A stretch of DNA of 64,000 nt from Rhodoblastus sp963828185 (GCA_963828185.1 CAWHDV010000001.1:248001-312000); one strand, 5' to 3'; shown: positions 10,580 to 19,519, counted from the stretch's first letter. Made by a program: numbers and translations. The notes: a model not told the origin generated them from the letters alone.

Positions 10580-13500
10580 ATGGCCCGTCGCGACAAATCG
10601 CTCCTGCAACTCGACGCCGTCCGCGTCGAAGGCGGAATCATCCAGCCCGACGTCGTGGCCAGCGTGGCGCGCGGCGACGCCGAATGGCAGAGTTCCGAAA
10701 GCTACGGCATCCTGCCCGGCCTCAACCTGCGCGACGAGATCGGGCGGGCCTATCAGATCGGCCGGGCGCAATGGGCGCAGTTCGAGTCCGGGCGCGACGG
10801 CGTCAACCCTGACGCGGTCCACCAGGCCTTCGCCCACGCCATCCTGACGGCAGTCCTCGGCTTCAGCCTGCCCAACAAGAAACGGTTCGCCTCGACGACT
10901 GGGTCCACGCTGAACCTTCTCGACGCCAAGGGCGGCCACGTGCCGATCGCCGTGGCTGGCGCTCAGGGGATCGATCAGGCGGAGGCGGTGTCCTCTTTCG
11001 ACGGCATTCCCGTTCGGCGTTCGGCAACGACGCTGGTCCAAGGCGAGCTGAACGCCCGCGAAGAGTGCCTGTGGGGCATCGCCACCAACGGTTCGACCTG
11101 GCGCATCCTGCGCGACAACGAGAGCATCACGCGCCCTGGTTATGTCGAAATCGACCTGGCGCGCGTGTTCCGCGACGACCTATACGCCGATTTCACGGCG
11201 TTCTGGATGCTGACCCACCATAGTCGCTTTGGCGCCGACGACCTGCCTGGTTCCGAGTGCATCCTCGAACAGTGGCGCGACGCCGGCCGCAAGCAGGGCG
11301 TCACCGTCCGCGAGGATCTGCGCGACGGCGTCCAGAAGGCGCTGTTCCACTTCGGACGCGGCTTCCTTGAGAATCCTGACAATTTGAAGCTCGTCGGCCG
11401 CTTGAACGACCCCGGCGAGAAGGGCCTCAGCAAGGACGCATACTTCAAGCAGCTCCTCCGCCTCGTCTACCGGCTGATCTTCGTGATGACGGCCGAGGAC
11501 CGCGACATTTTGCATGCGCCAGACGCCGACGATAGGGCGAAGGCCTTCTACGCCGAAGGCTACGCCACCGGCCGCTTCCGCGACCGCTCGCGCAACAAGC
11601 TCAACTGGGACCGCCACCATGACGCCTATGAGGGCATGAAGGTGGTGTTCCGTTCGCTCGGTCGCGGCGAGCCGCGTCTCGCCCTTCCCCCGCTTGGCGG
11701 CATCTTCGCCGCCGAACAGACCCCCGACCTTGACAAGGCTGTCCTCGCCAACAAGCGGTTCCTCCAAGGCCTTTATCACCTGTCGTGGCTCCGTCGGGAC
11801 GGGGCGCTGGTCAGGATCAACTGGCGCGACATGGAGACCGAAGAGTTCGGCTCCGTCTATGAGAGCCTGCTGGAGCTGACCCCGGTTGTTTCCGGCGACG
11901 GAAAAAGTTTCTCGTTCCTTGGCGAACCGGATGAAGACAAGAAGAGTGGCTCTGAGGGATCGGCTGGCAGCGGCTCGGAGAAGCCGCAGGGCGGCGCCAA
12001 GGGCAACGAGCGGAAGAAGACCGGAAGCTACTATACGCCGGACTCGCTGGTGAAGCTCCTGCTCGACCAGGCCCTCGACCCCGTCATTAAGAAGACCATC
12101 GACGAAAATCCTGGCAATCCCGAGGCCTTGCTGAAGCTGAAGGTCATCGACATCGCCTGCGGCTCAGGGCATTTCGTCCTCGGCGCCGCCCGCCGCATCG
12201 CCCGCAAGCTGGCCGACCTTCGGCATGAAGGTTCGCCTTCATTGCAGCAGTATCGCCATGCCATGCGTGACGTCGGCCGCCACTGCCTCTATGGCGTCGA
12301 CCGCAATCCCATGGCGATCGAGCTTTGCAAGGTCGCCATCTGGATCGAGACCGTCGAACCCGGCAAGCCGCTGACCTTCATCGACCAGAAACTGCGCTGC
12401 GGTGACAGCCTCGTCGGCATCTATGACTTCTCGGCTTTGGCCAAGGGCATACCGGACGAAGCTTACGCTACTTTGTCCGGGGACGTTTCGGCTGCTGCGA
12501 GCCACTTCAAGAAGCTCAATCGCCTTCAGCGTGACGGCGACAAGAAGAACAAAAATCAGCGACGCCTCGAATTCATGGAGCCGCCGCAGGATTTGATTGA
12601 TTCCGCGAAGGCGGTGGAGTTGATGCCCGAGGACGACCTGGCGGAAATCGCCAAGAAGAAGAAATCGTTCGAGTCGTTCGAGAGCAGCTGGAAGGACAGG
12701 AAGTTCGCCTGCGATCTTTGGACCGCCGCATTCTTCACGCCGAAGCGGGAGATCCCGCCGACGCCAGGGCTGTGTGATGTTCCGTTAACCGATCACGTCT
12801 GGCTGGCGTGGGGAGGCTCGTCAGTTCCTGAGCCGCTCCGAGCGCTGACGGAAAAGATTGCCGAAGACGCCGCGTTCTTGCATTGGCCGATCGTGTTCGC
12901 CGACGTGATGAAGGATGGCGGCTTTGATTGCGTAATTGGTAATCCTCCATGGGAGGTGGTGCAACTTAGCAATAGCGAGTATTTTTCATCTCGCGTGCCT
13001 GAAATAGCCGCGCTGAAAGGCATAGCTCAGAAAGCTGCAATCGAGGCATTGCGAGAAGACGATACAGCAATGTTCGATAGCTATCTCGTCGACAAGCGCT
13101 TTTACGACGCATGCAATGCTTTCGCTCGCGCATCATGCCGGTTCATTCTCACTGCCTGCGGAAAAATCAACACATACGCGCTGTTTTCTGAATTGTTTGC
13201 ATGTATCAAGCATGCGAAAGGAAACGCTGGTCTTATTGTGCCTACAGGCATTGCGACTGATTACAGTAATAGATTTTTCTTCGAGCATCATCTTCGTAGT
13301 CGTACGATAGTGTCATTTTTTATGTTTGACAACCAGAGGAAGATTTTTCCGTCAATACACTCAGATACACCATTCGGGCTACTGACGTTGGGGTCGGCTC
13401 ACGGTGATGCAGAATTTGCGGCATATTTACTAGAAGAGCGGCATTTGCAGGATGCTGAACGTCGGTACTATCTGTCCGCCGACGATATCGCACGCATAAA

Positions 13501-14530
13501 TCCCAATACAAAGACCGCTCCTATTTTCCGCACAAAGTCGGATGCCGCCCTCACAGCTAAGATATATGAAAGGATGCCGCTTGTGCTTCCGGACAATGGA
13601 AAGCCGCCGTTCGCTGTTGAGCTTATCCAGAATTTTTTCTCTGGCTCAAACGCAGTCGACGCCAAATTATTTTCCAATGCCGCGCTGCTTAACGTGTCGG
13701 AAACTTATCCTGTTTATCGCGGAACGATGGTCGATCAATTTGACGATCGAGCAGCCACGTTCGAGCGGGCAACTAAGAGCTTCCGTCCGCTAAACGAATG
13801 CGAAAAAGAATCTACCGAATTTTCAATTCTCTCGGATAAAAGGATTCCCAAAAAGGATGTGCACGCCCGCCTTGCTGATAAAGGATGGTCGCGCGAATGG
13901 CTGATTGGTTGGCGCGATATAACTAATGCGACCAACGAACGCACCGTGATCGCCTCAGCAATCCCGGTCGCAGGTGCCGACGACACGTTCTCGATCATAT
14001 TGCCGCTTGATGGCGCGATTGCTGGCGCAATGCTATTGGCGAATCTTAATTCGTTGGTCTTAGACTACGTGGCGCAGCAGAAGGTTGGCGGAACACACAT
14101 CAGGAAATACGTCATCTCACAATTTCCTATTGTTCCGCCGAGCGCATACACTTCTTATGAGACCGCATTTGTCATTTCTCGCGTTGTCGAATTGGTTTAC
14201 ACGAGCAACTCTATTTCACATTTCGCTCGTGAATTAGGTTACGACGGATCTCCATTTACATGGAATGAAAACCGTCGTGCCGTGATAATTGCTGAACTCG
14301 ATGCGTTCTATGCGCGTGCATATGGGCTGACGCGGGATGAGTTGCGTTACATTCTCGATCCATCAGACATAAAGGGCAAGGAATATCCATCGGAAACATT
14401 CCGCGGCCTGAAAAACAAGGATCTCGCGAAATATCCGCTCGTCGACTTCCCACAATACGCCCCCTATTATACGGCCAGCCTTGTCCTCGACGCATGGGAT
14501 CGCATGGAGCGCGGTGAACTGGCGGCCTAA
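10580..14530 (+). CDS. Class 1 DISARM-type N6-adenine DNA methyltransferase (DrmMI-like)
   Basis: 1316 residues, starting 4 nt after the SNF2 stop. SAM-binding motif I is VIDIACGSGHFVLGAARR (~residue 520) and catalytic motif IV is GNPPWEVVQ (~787), the gamma-class N6-adenine arrangement of Eco57I/PglX proteins. The ~500-residue N-terminal region resembles the helical/nuclease-like part of PglX-type enzymes, but I see no convincing PD-(D/E)XK site. From about 12,930 to 14,390, covering the segment after NPPW that should read the target site, the DNA is clearly AT-richer than the rest of the gene. Expected role: marking host DNA as self. The 3' end overlaps the HNH gene. Confidence 0.88.
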   Translation: MARRDKSLLQLDAVRVEGGIIQPDVVASVARGDAEWQSSESYGILPGLNLRDEIGRAYQIGRAQWAQFESGRDGVNPDAVHQAFAHAILTAVLGFSLPNKKRFASTTGSTLNLLDAKGGHVPIAVAGAQGIDQAEAVSSFDGIPVRRSATTLVQGELNAREECLWGIATNGSTWRILRDNESITRPGYVEIDLARVFRDDLYADFTAFWMLTHHSRFGADDLPGSECILEQWRDAGRKQGVTVREDLRDGVQKALFHFGRGFLENPDNLKLVGRLNDPGEKGLSKDAYFKQLLRLVYRLIFVMTAEDRDILHAPDADDRAKAFYAEGYATGRFRDRSRNKLNWDRHHDAYEGMKVVFRSLGRGEPRLALPPLGGIFAAEQTPDLDKAVLANKRFLQGLYHLSWLRRDGALVRINWRDMETEEFGSVYESLLELTPVVSGDGKSFSFLGEPDEDKKSGSEGSAGSGSEKPQGGAKGNERKKTGSYYTPDSLVKLLLDQALDPVIKKTIDENPGNPEALLKLKVIDIACGSGHFVLGAARRIARKLADLRHEGSPSLQQYRHAMRDVGRHCLYGVDRNPMAIELCKVAIWIETVEPGKPLTFIDQKLRCGDSLVGIYDFSALAKGIPDEAYATLSGDVSAAASHFKKLNRLQRDGDKKNKNQRRLEFMEPPQDLIDSAKAVELMPEDDLAEIAKKKKSFESFESSWKDRKFACDLWTAAFFTPKREIPPTPGLCDVPLTDHVWLAWGGSSVPEPLRALTEKIAEDAAFLHWPIVFADVMKDGGFDCVIGNPPWEVVQLSNSEYFSSRVPEIAALKGIAQKAAIEALREDDTAMFDSYLVDKRFYDACNAFARASCRFILTACGKINTYALFSELFACIKHAKGNAGLIVPTGIATDYSNRFFFEHHLRSRTIVSFFMFDNQRKIFPSIHSDTPFGLLTLGSAHGDAEFAAYLLEERHLQDAERRYYLSADDIARINPNTKTAPIFRTKSDAALTAKIYERMPLVLPDNGKPPFAVELIQNFFSGSNAVDAKLFSNAALLNVSETYPVYRGTMVDQFDDRAATFERATKSFRPLNECEKESTEFSILSDKRIPKKDVHARLADKGWSREWLIGWRDITNATNERTVIASAIPVAGADDTFSIILPLDGAIAGAMLLANLNSLVLDYVAQQKVGGTHIRKYVISQFPIVPPSAYTSYETAFVISRVVELVYTSNSISHFARELGYDGSPFTWNENRRAVIIAELDAFYARAYGLTRDELRYILDPSDIKGKEYPSETFRGLKNKDLAKYPLVDFPQYAPYYTASLVLDAWDRMERGELAA

Positions 14531-15374
14531 CAAGCTTGACGGCCTGAACCCCTCAGGCGACAGTGTGCAAGGACTGCCGCCTGAGATAAATCGCATGCTG
14601 AACGACGCCAACGCCCAATCAAACAGCGACTGGCGCATTTCGATGCTGGCTCGCGGCGCTGGGTTTCCGATCCTAAATGGCGCCGACGATTTCGGCCTCG
14701 CATTCAGCGGCCCCGCCCTCAATGGCAAGGTGGTCTCGATCAAGTGCCTAGGCGCGAATACCTTTGCGATGCGCGTGCCTGCTGCCGTTTCGCAAGAGAT
14801 GCGGTTAGAGGCTGCGGTGAAAGGCTTCCTGGTGGACGACGCAGGAATCGTCCTGTTCAGGGATGTCGGCGACCTCGGCGGCGAGACCATTAGGCGGGCG
14901 GCGGCGCTGATCCGAGCCCTGCCAAACACGCCCCTCGCAGTCTATCGGCAGAAAACCGAATCCATGCCGTCCGCTACGGAGGCGGAGCGCCAGGCCAAGG
15001 TGCGGATCGGACAAGACGTCTTTCGAAGCGCGCTCGACGACTACTGGCAGGGATGCTGCGCCGTGACGGGTATTCCGGATCGCGCGCTCCTGCGGGCAAG
15101 CCACATCAAGGGCTGGGCCGAGTGCGAAACCGACGAGGAACGCCTTGATGTCCATAACGGCCTGCTTCTGGCCGTCCACGTGGATGCTGCGTTCGACGCG
15201 AAACTGATCACATTTTCTGACGAAGGCGCCATCGTCGTTTCTCACAGGCTCAGCGCGCGGAGCGAGGCGCTCATCAAGGATGGCTCCCGTTGCGTACCCT
15301 TGACGGCGGACCACGAGAAATATCTGCTTCACCACCGTCGGCTTTTCGAGCAAGCTGACTCTCAGGCCGACTGA
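14514..15374 (+). CDS. HNH endonuclease (HNH_2 type)
   Basis: About 286 residues if it starts at GTG 14514; an ATG at 14595 is the next option. The N-terminal ~140 residues are an unassigned, possibly target-sensing, domain. The C-terminal third is an HNH_2 nuclease: CCAVTGIPDRALLRASHIKG, then HNGLLLAVHVDAAFDAKLI, with the ASHIKGW and HNGLLL histidines and asparagine as metal-site candidates. The gene overlaps the methyltransferase by 17 bp and is last in the operon. It could supply the DNA-cutting activity that the PLD-family DrmC supplies in other DISARM loci. A second, truncated HNH C-terminus lies about 1 kb downstream. Confidence 0.8.
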   Translation: MNWRPNKLDGLNPSGDSVQGLPPEINRMLNDANAQSNSDWRISMLARGAGFPILNGADDFGLAFSGPALNGKVVSIKCLGANTFAMRVPAAVSQEMRLEAAVKGFLVDDAGIVLFRDVGDLGGETIRRAAALIRALPNTPLAVYRQKTESMPSATEAERQAKVRIGQDVFRSALDDYWQGCCAVTGIPDRALLRASHIKGWAECETDEERLDVHNGLLLAVHVDAAFDAKLITFSDEGAIVVSHRLSARSEALIKDGSRCVPLTADHEKYLLHHRRLFEQADSQAD

Positions 15375-15653
15375 ACGCAGGTCGTCATCGGTACAGGCCA
15401 TTCCAAACCCTTGAATGATACCAACGCGTTTGCGCTTCGCCTTCGGGGCGAAGAAAACAGGAATAATTACAATGACTATTGGAGAAAATACGAAAAGCAG
15501 GTCTCCTGCGGCATATTGCTCGCCAAAAATCGTAATTGCGACGGGCGCAAATCGCGATCAAACTATGCCGCTGCGGGTCCAATTGCTGGCCGTGGAGCGG
15601 ATTTTCGACCGCCGTATTGATCGGGCATCTGTGCGCACAGCCCTGCGGGTTCG
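15375..15653 (+). other. Short gap downstream of the defence operon
   Basis: Several short frames are open but none has recognisable features or a ribosome site. I see no clear terminator. With the CBS gene that follows, this stretch separates the intact HNH gene from a second HNH 3' fragment. Confidence 0.35.
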
Positions 15654-16394
15654 ATGGAGGCGTTTATCGCGATGTCAGGCTATCAATCGTTCCTGAACGA
15701 ATTCAATTCTCTGCATCATGAAATGCGCCGCGTTCTCGATGCCGGGAATGGAGCTACGTTTGACGAGTGTCTGCGTCATGCCAAGGAAAAGCGGAAGTTT
15801 GGTCGAGACGATTGCGCGTTTCTCGACGATTGTCGCGGCATTCGAAACTTCCTTGCGCATTCTAACGACATGCTTTCGAAGGGTGGGGTAGGCATCACGA
15901 TCGAAAACAAAGTCGTCGAGCGGCTCCAGAATTTGAAGGGCAAGCTGTCGGGAGGCATCCCTGCGACAAAGATAGCGATCCCGCGGGCCAAGGTGCTGAC
16001 TGCCGGGATGGACCAGCCCCTTAAGCCGCTAATGCACCAAATGGCCCAAAACCAATTCAGCCACGTGCCGGTGGTTGAGGCGGGTGCGGTACAGGGCGTC
16101 TTCGACGAGCGCGTGTTGTTCCGCGCTTTAGCCGAAGATCGCCTCGATGCAGTGACGTCTCAATCGCGAGTTCGCGACGTGGTCGCCTCTTTCCTATTCA
16201 GCGTGGTCGATCCGGCGGATTTCGGCGTCATTTTCGCATCGAGACGGACATCGCTTGCGGACCTGCGCAATCAGTTCGATCGCCGAAAGAACGAGAATGA
16301 TAGGATTTCGCTGGTTTTGATCACAGAGAACGGCCGAGCGGCTGAAAGCCTGCTAGGACTCGTCACCATATGGGACATACCCTTTGCAGATTGA
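15654..16394 (+). CDS. CBS-domain protein
   Basis: 246 residues from ATG 15654, or 240 from ATG 15672, which has a GGAGG 11 nt upstream. The N-terminal ~100 residues are helical and resemble a HEPN/DUF4145-like fold (CRGIRNFLAHSND; RNxxxH present as RNFLAH). The C-terminal half has paired CBS motifs: QNQFSHVPVVEAGAVQGVFD and ISLVLITENGRAAESLLGLV. The RNFLAH match to the HEPN R-x4-6-H ribonuclease motif makes a ligand-gated RNase plausible; that is inference. CBS domains usually sense adenosyl ligands. It lies just after the defence operon on the same strand. Confidence 0.72.
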   Translation: MEAFIAMSGYQSFLNEFNSLHHEMRRVLDAGNGATFDECLRHAKEKRKFGRDDCAFLDDCRGIRNFLAHSNDMLSKGGVGITIENKVVERLQNLKGKLSGGIPATKIAIPRAKVLTAGMDQPLKPLMHQMAQNQFSHVPVVEAGAVQGVFDERVLFRALAEDRLDAVTSQSRVRDVVASFLFSVVDPADFGVIFASRRTSLADLRNQFDRRKNENDRISLVLITENGRAAESLLGLVTIWDIPFAD

Positions 16395-16400
16395 TTTGCC

Positions 16401-16545
16401 CTCATTCGGTCTCCCCGCCTAAGTCTTGCAGCTAAGGCGCTGATAGAGAAAAGCGCGACACGGCCTGTTCTGTTCACGGATGGCCACCGGAAATATCTGC
16501 GCCACCACCGCGCTAAGTTCGAAAGAGAATCAGCGCATTATTATG
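16401..16545 (+). pseudogene. HNH endonuclease C-terminal remnant
   Basis: In the same frame as the CBS gene, directly after its stop, the DNA reads LSLAAKALIEKSATRPVLF then TDGHRKYLRHHRAKFERES. This matches the C-terminus of the intact HNH protein 1 kb upstream (LTADHEKYLLHHRRLFEQ) but has no start or HNH core. It is a 3' fragment of a related, diverged gene. Confidence 0.6.
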
Positions 16546-17304
16546 GCCCCCCTGACACAGGATCGTGCACGTCGCCTGTTTCCGTGGTATGCTCCTCTAG
16601 ACATCAAGACGAGGGCTGGCGCTCTCACCAACCTGCCATTTTCGGTAAGGTGGTCTCCGCTCAGGCGGGATGGGGTCCTCTGGCGCAATGCCGCAGCGGA
16701 CAATCGCCAGCCCTCAACGAAGGCGGAGGGCGGCATGGTTTCCCTGATACTCGTCGGCAGACCGAAGTCCTTGCACATCATGGCGCAGGCCATGGCGCCT
16801 TCAAATCTTACGTCCCGATGGAGTTACTGCAAAATGGAGGATGGCCTGTCGCGACGGGCCGGAGGACATGCTGCACGGTGGATCATCGCAGAGAAAGGCG
16901 ACCGCGACGTTCGGCTCGTTCGGACGAGAAACTACGTGGGCCGGCAGACGGCGTTCTACGCCGATTGGCTTTTGTTTAGGGAGCCTGAATTTGCACACGA
17001 ATTCCTGCGAAGCTTTCCGAGACTTCAAACGTCTAACCGGCTTGAAAGCCTTCAACACGAACGGAAAGCGTTGGCCGAGAAAGTCGACGAGCGATTGCGG
17101 AGAGGCGGGTTCGACCTCTCCAAATCTCCCGATGCGCAACGATGGTTGATCGCCCGTCGGTATATCGAGGCCCACGACAAGCTGAGGGATCTCGCCGAGC
17201 ATGCGGAGCAATTGGCGCTGGCAGACGGCCTGCGATTCGAATGGATGTCGGTTCTGGGAGACGCGTTGGCGACTGAAGGATTGCAGGCCAGTGGAGCGGA
17301 GTAA
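16480..17304 (+). CDS. Hypothetical protein, N-terminal half doubtful
   Basis: The open frame gives 274 residues. The last ~140 are convincing protein: YVGRQTAFYADWLLFREPEF followed by an Arg/Glu-rich helical region (LESLQHERKALAEKVDERL). The first third overlaps the HNH remnant in another frame and looks like read-through, so the true start is probably at an internal codon such as ATG 16543 or later. No family recognised, no signal peptide or membrane segment. No terminator or obvious promoter. Confidence 0.4.
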   Translation: MATGNICATTALSSKENQRIIMAPLTQDRARRLFPWYAPLDIKTRAGALTNLPFSVRWSPLRRDGVLWRNAAADNRQPSTKAEGGMVSLILVGRPKSLHIMAQAMAPSNLTSRWSYCKMEDGLSRRAGGHAARWIIAEKGDRDVRLVRTRNYVGRQTAFYADWLLFREPEFAHEFLRSFPRLQTSNRLESLQHERKALAEKVDERLRRGGFDLSKSPDAQRWLIARRYIEAHDKLRDLAEHAEQLALADGLRFEWMSVLGDALATEGLQASGAE

Positions 17305-17331
17305 GAAGACGCCAACGGCGTGACCATAATC

Positions 17332-17775
17332 CTAAATTCCCCAAGCTTGAACGTCCCCGTTTTCTTGGACGAACAAACACCCCACGCCCATCTTTTCCAA
17401 GCCTGCTCTAGTCTGCTCATGAAGGACGCGATAGCGAGGGAAATCCGGAAAAGCCAAAGCTACAATTGCCTTATCATGTTCGTGTTGCAGCCGCATCGCC
17501 TTCAATAACGCATGCGAATACCAATGTTGGGCCTGATTTGTGGGATTCGTGGGCTTCGTTTCCGCCGACCTCAATGGATCGCGGTATTGCGTGGACGGAT
17601 ACCCTTTGGCCTCTATCAGCAGGGTGGACGTGCCTCTCGTGGCGTGAATGTCGACGCCAGGCTCCTTCGAGCGCGTGTCTGCTTTGCCGACAATCTGCCA
17701 GCCTTCACGGGAAAGATGATCGGCCACCGCATCGACGACGTTTCCCTCCCAATACCAGTCACTTGTAACGTCCAT
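17332..17775 (-). CDS. PD-(D/E)XK nuclease-like protein
   Basis: 147 residues on the minus strand from ATG 17775. Residues ~35-60 contain the nuclease core: an upstream helix with conserved E, GVDIHATRG supplying the metal-binding D, and LLIEAKGYPS supplying the E-x-K pair. This is the pattern of short Mrr/VSR-like restriction-type nucleases. A C-terminal QENGDVQAWGI strand closes the fold. The gene stands alone, converging with the hypothetical gene at 17304. A lone restriction-like nuclease near a defence operon suggests an accessory defence or DNA-repair role, not proved. Confidence 0.7.
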   Translation of the reverse strand: MDVTSDWYWEGNVVDAVADHLSREGWQIVGKADTRSKEPGVDIHATRGTSTLLIEAKGYPSTQYRDPLRSAETKPTNPTNQAQHWYSHALLKAMRLQHEHDKAIVALAFPDFPRYRVLHEQTRAGLEKMGVGCLFVQENGDVQAWGI

Positions 17776-17972
17776 CCTCTGGTCCTCCAGCGACGAAGTG
17801 GTATCCGAGAAACCCGAAGCGCACGACGATCAATGCTTCATCGGGGTCATGGCTGATGGGCCTTCAACGCCATGAACCGACACAACGAACCAGCTTAAGC
17901 TCAGTTCCCTGCCGGGGGGCGAGCCGATGTTTCAGCCTTCTTTGTCGAATTGCCCGCCCCTTGCGACGACCT
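17776..17972. other. Gap, no feature seen
   Basis: Short spacer between two minus-strand genes. No hairpin terminator or promoter is convincing. Confidence 0.3.
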
Positions 17973-18588
17973 TCAGCATCCCGTCCGCCAAGGCCTCCGC
18001 AACATCATCGCCTCGGCCGCCGGCGCCCGCAACCAGACGTCGGCCTCCTCGTCGGTCGTCAGGATCACCGGCATCGCCTTGGGGTGGATCGGCGCCATCT
18101 CGGCGTTGGCGTCGGTGGTCAGGAAGGCGAAGATGTCAGCGGTGACCTCGCCCTCCTTGGCTTTGCGGACCGATGTCCAACTCGTCCAGACGCCGGCGAA
18201 GCAGGCGAGGGGCCTGTCTTCGCCCAGGGCGAACCAGACCGGAGACTTTTTGCCGTCCGGCCCGGTCTCGTATTCCGAAAACGACGTGAACGGCACGATG
18301 CAGCGGTTCGCCGGCCCGAGCCAGCGACGCCAGTGCGGCGACAATGTGTTGCGCATATTGGTGACGCCGGGGTCCGAAGTCTTGCCCTTCATGGCGAAGG
18401 CCGGCGACGGCATGCCCCACCTGGCCATCGTCAATTCGCGGGCGCCGTCGGCGACGCGGACGATCGGCGCCGGATAGTCTGGAAAGATGCCGGTCAGCGG
18501 CGGCAGGTTTCCAGTCAGGTCGCGGGCGGCGCCGAACAGAGACCTGCACGGCAGCCTGCGGCCTGGTCATCGAGTAGAGGTTGCGCAT
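17973..18588 (-). CDS. SRAP (YedK/HMCES-type) protein, frameshifted, Cys2 replaced
   Basis: SOS-response-associated peptidase family; HMCES/YedK proteins form a protective thiazolidine crosslink with abasic sites through Cys2. Repaired length ~204 residues. The body is typical: RWGMPSPAF, TNMRNTLSPHWRRWL, RCIVPFTSFSEYE (active-site Asn and Glu region) and HPKAMPVILT. The first residues read MRNLYSMTRP, so the catalytic Cys2 of the family (MCNLYS) is Arg here. One extra base at the CC of 18543-18544 breaks the frame; its removal gives SLFGAARDLTGNLPPLTG. A single-base change (TGC to CGC) explains the Cys loss; given the nearby error it may be a sequencing fault. Confidence 0.8.
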
Positions 18589-18606
18589 CGACGGAAGTCC
18601 TTGGCC

Positions 18607-19138
18607 CTACGGCCTTCGCCGACTGTGTCCGGTTTTTCGCTCACGAATGGCCGAAGCAATTCGCTCGGCGCGCAACTCCAGCAGACTGGCGCGCTTGATC
18701 ACTTCGTCAATGGCCGTGAACATTTTCGTCTGATCGGCGCGGTAGTTGGCGACGGCGGGATCTTCGGGGGGCGCGGGAGGATTGGCTTTCGGATCGGGCG
18801 GAGGGCCGAGCCGATTGAGCCGGGCCTTTATCCGCGCCATTTTGGGTGTGACCTTGGCGAGAACGTCCTTGATTTGCGCCGAGATCTGTCGGATTGCCGC
18901 CATCTCGCGCGCCTGGTCGACGTCGCTGAATGACAGATTGCCGACGGCGGCGGCGATCCGATCGAGACCATGCTCGGCAGCGTCCAACCGCGCGGCGGAA
19001 ACGGTCACCCACGAACGGCTCTGCGTGATCGGCGCAGTCGCCTCGGATTTCAGCGCACAAGGCGTTGTCCGCCGCGAGAGTTGCGAAAATCTGGATGAAC
19101 ATGGCAAGAGCAAACAGGCGCCGCACAAAAATCTCCAT
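18607..19138 (-). pseudogene. DUF3772 domain remnant of a mechanosensitive channel
   Basis: Starts with a secretion signal (MEIFVRRLFALAMFIQIFAT then AADNALCA) at 19138, shifts by one base near 19050-19070, and continues as a DUF3772 domain: LDAAEHGLDRIAAAV, VTPKMARIKARLNRLGP, PPEDPAVANYRADQ. In family members this periplasmic domain precedes a large MscS-type membrane channel. Here the protein ends at 18607 with unrelated residues, and the next gene follows after 18 bp, so all transmembrane and channel parts are absent. Probably a truncated remnant, though a secreted stand-alone domain cannot be excluded. Confidence 0.6.
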
Positions 19139-19158
19139 GTTCAGCGGGTTCCGATTGG

Positions 19159-19263
19159 CTAGGCTGCCCGCCAGCGGCGGAGGTTGCCCGTCAGGTCGCG
19201 GGCGGCGTGGAGCACCGATCTGACCGCAACCTTAGGCGTGGTTATGGAGTTGAGGTTGGCCAT
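19159..19263 (-). pseudogene. SRAP N-terminal fragment
   Basis: A 34-codon frame begins MANLNSITTPKVAV and contains HAARDLTGNL, matching the start of the intact SRAP protein (MRNLYSMTRPQAAV...AARDLTGNL). It ends where the DUF3772 remnant begins. Residue 2 is Ala, so the catalytic Cys is missing here too. It is preceded on its strand by TCCT-type sequence (forward AGGAGGA at 19264-19270 is on the opposite strand). A broken duplicate. Confidence 0.6.
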
Positions 19264-19519
19264 AGGAGGATTATGCCGACCCAGTCGTTAGGAGGCAAAC
19301 CCGTATCCATCTGGAATAAAAACACTGTTTCCATCTGGTATATCGGGTGTTTTGGTCAAATGCCCATCGGTTGCCCGCAATTGGGATTGATCTTCCCGGG
19401 ATCCATTTTAGAATTGTCGGCGTCGCGTCTGTGGATGAGACGTCGCGGGCTTTGGGAGAAAAGATTCGTCCGAAAGCCGATCCGTCAAAATCCATTACAT
19501 TGCGGAAGAGATACCCAGC
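19264..19519 (+). other. Upstream region of the ligase/M81 cluster
   Basis: AT-richer spacer with an imperfect repeat (ATCCATCTGGAATAAAAAC near 19307; TTCCATCTGGTATATCGG near 19329). Likely holds the promoter for the plus-strand cluster, but no -35/-10 pair is clear enough to call. Confidence 0.35.

Noticed and set aside
17856..18698. 280-codon plus-strand frame over SRAP
   Set aside because: Shadow; the minus strand encodes recognisable SRAP motifs.
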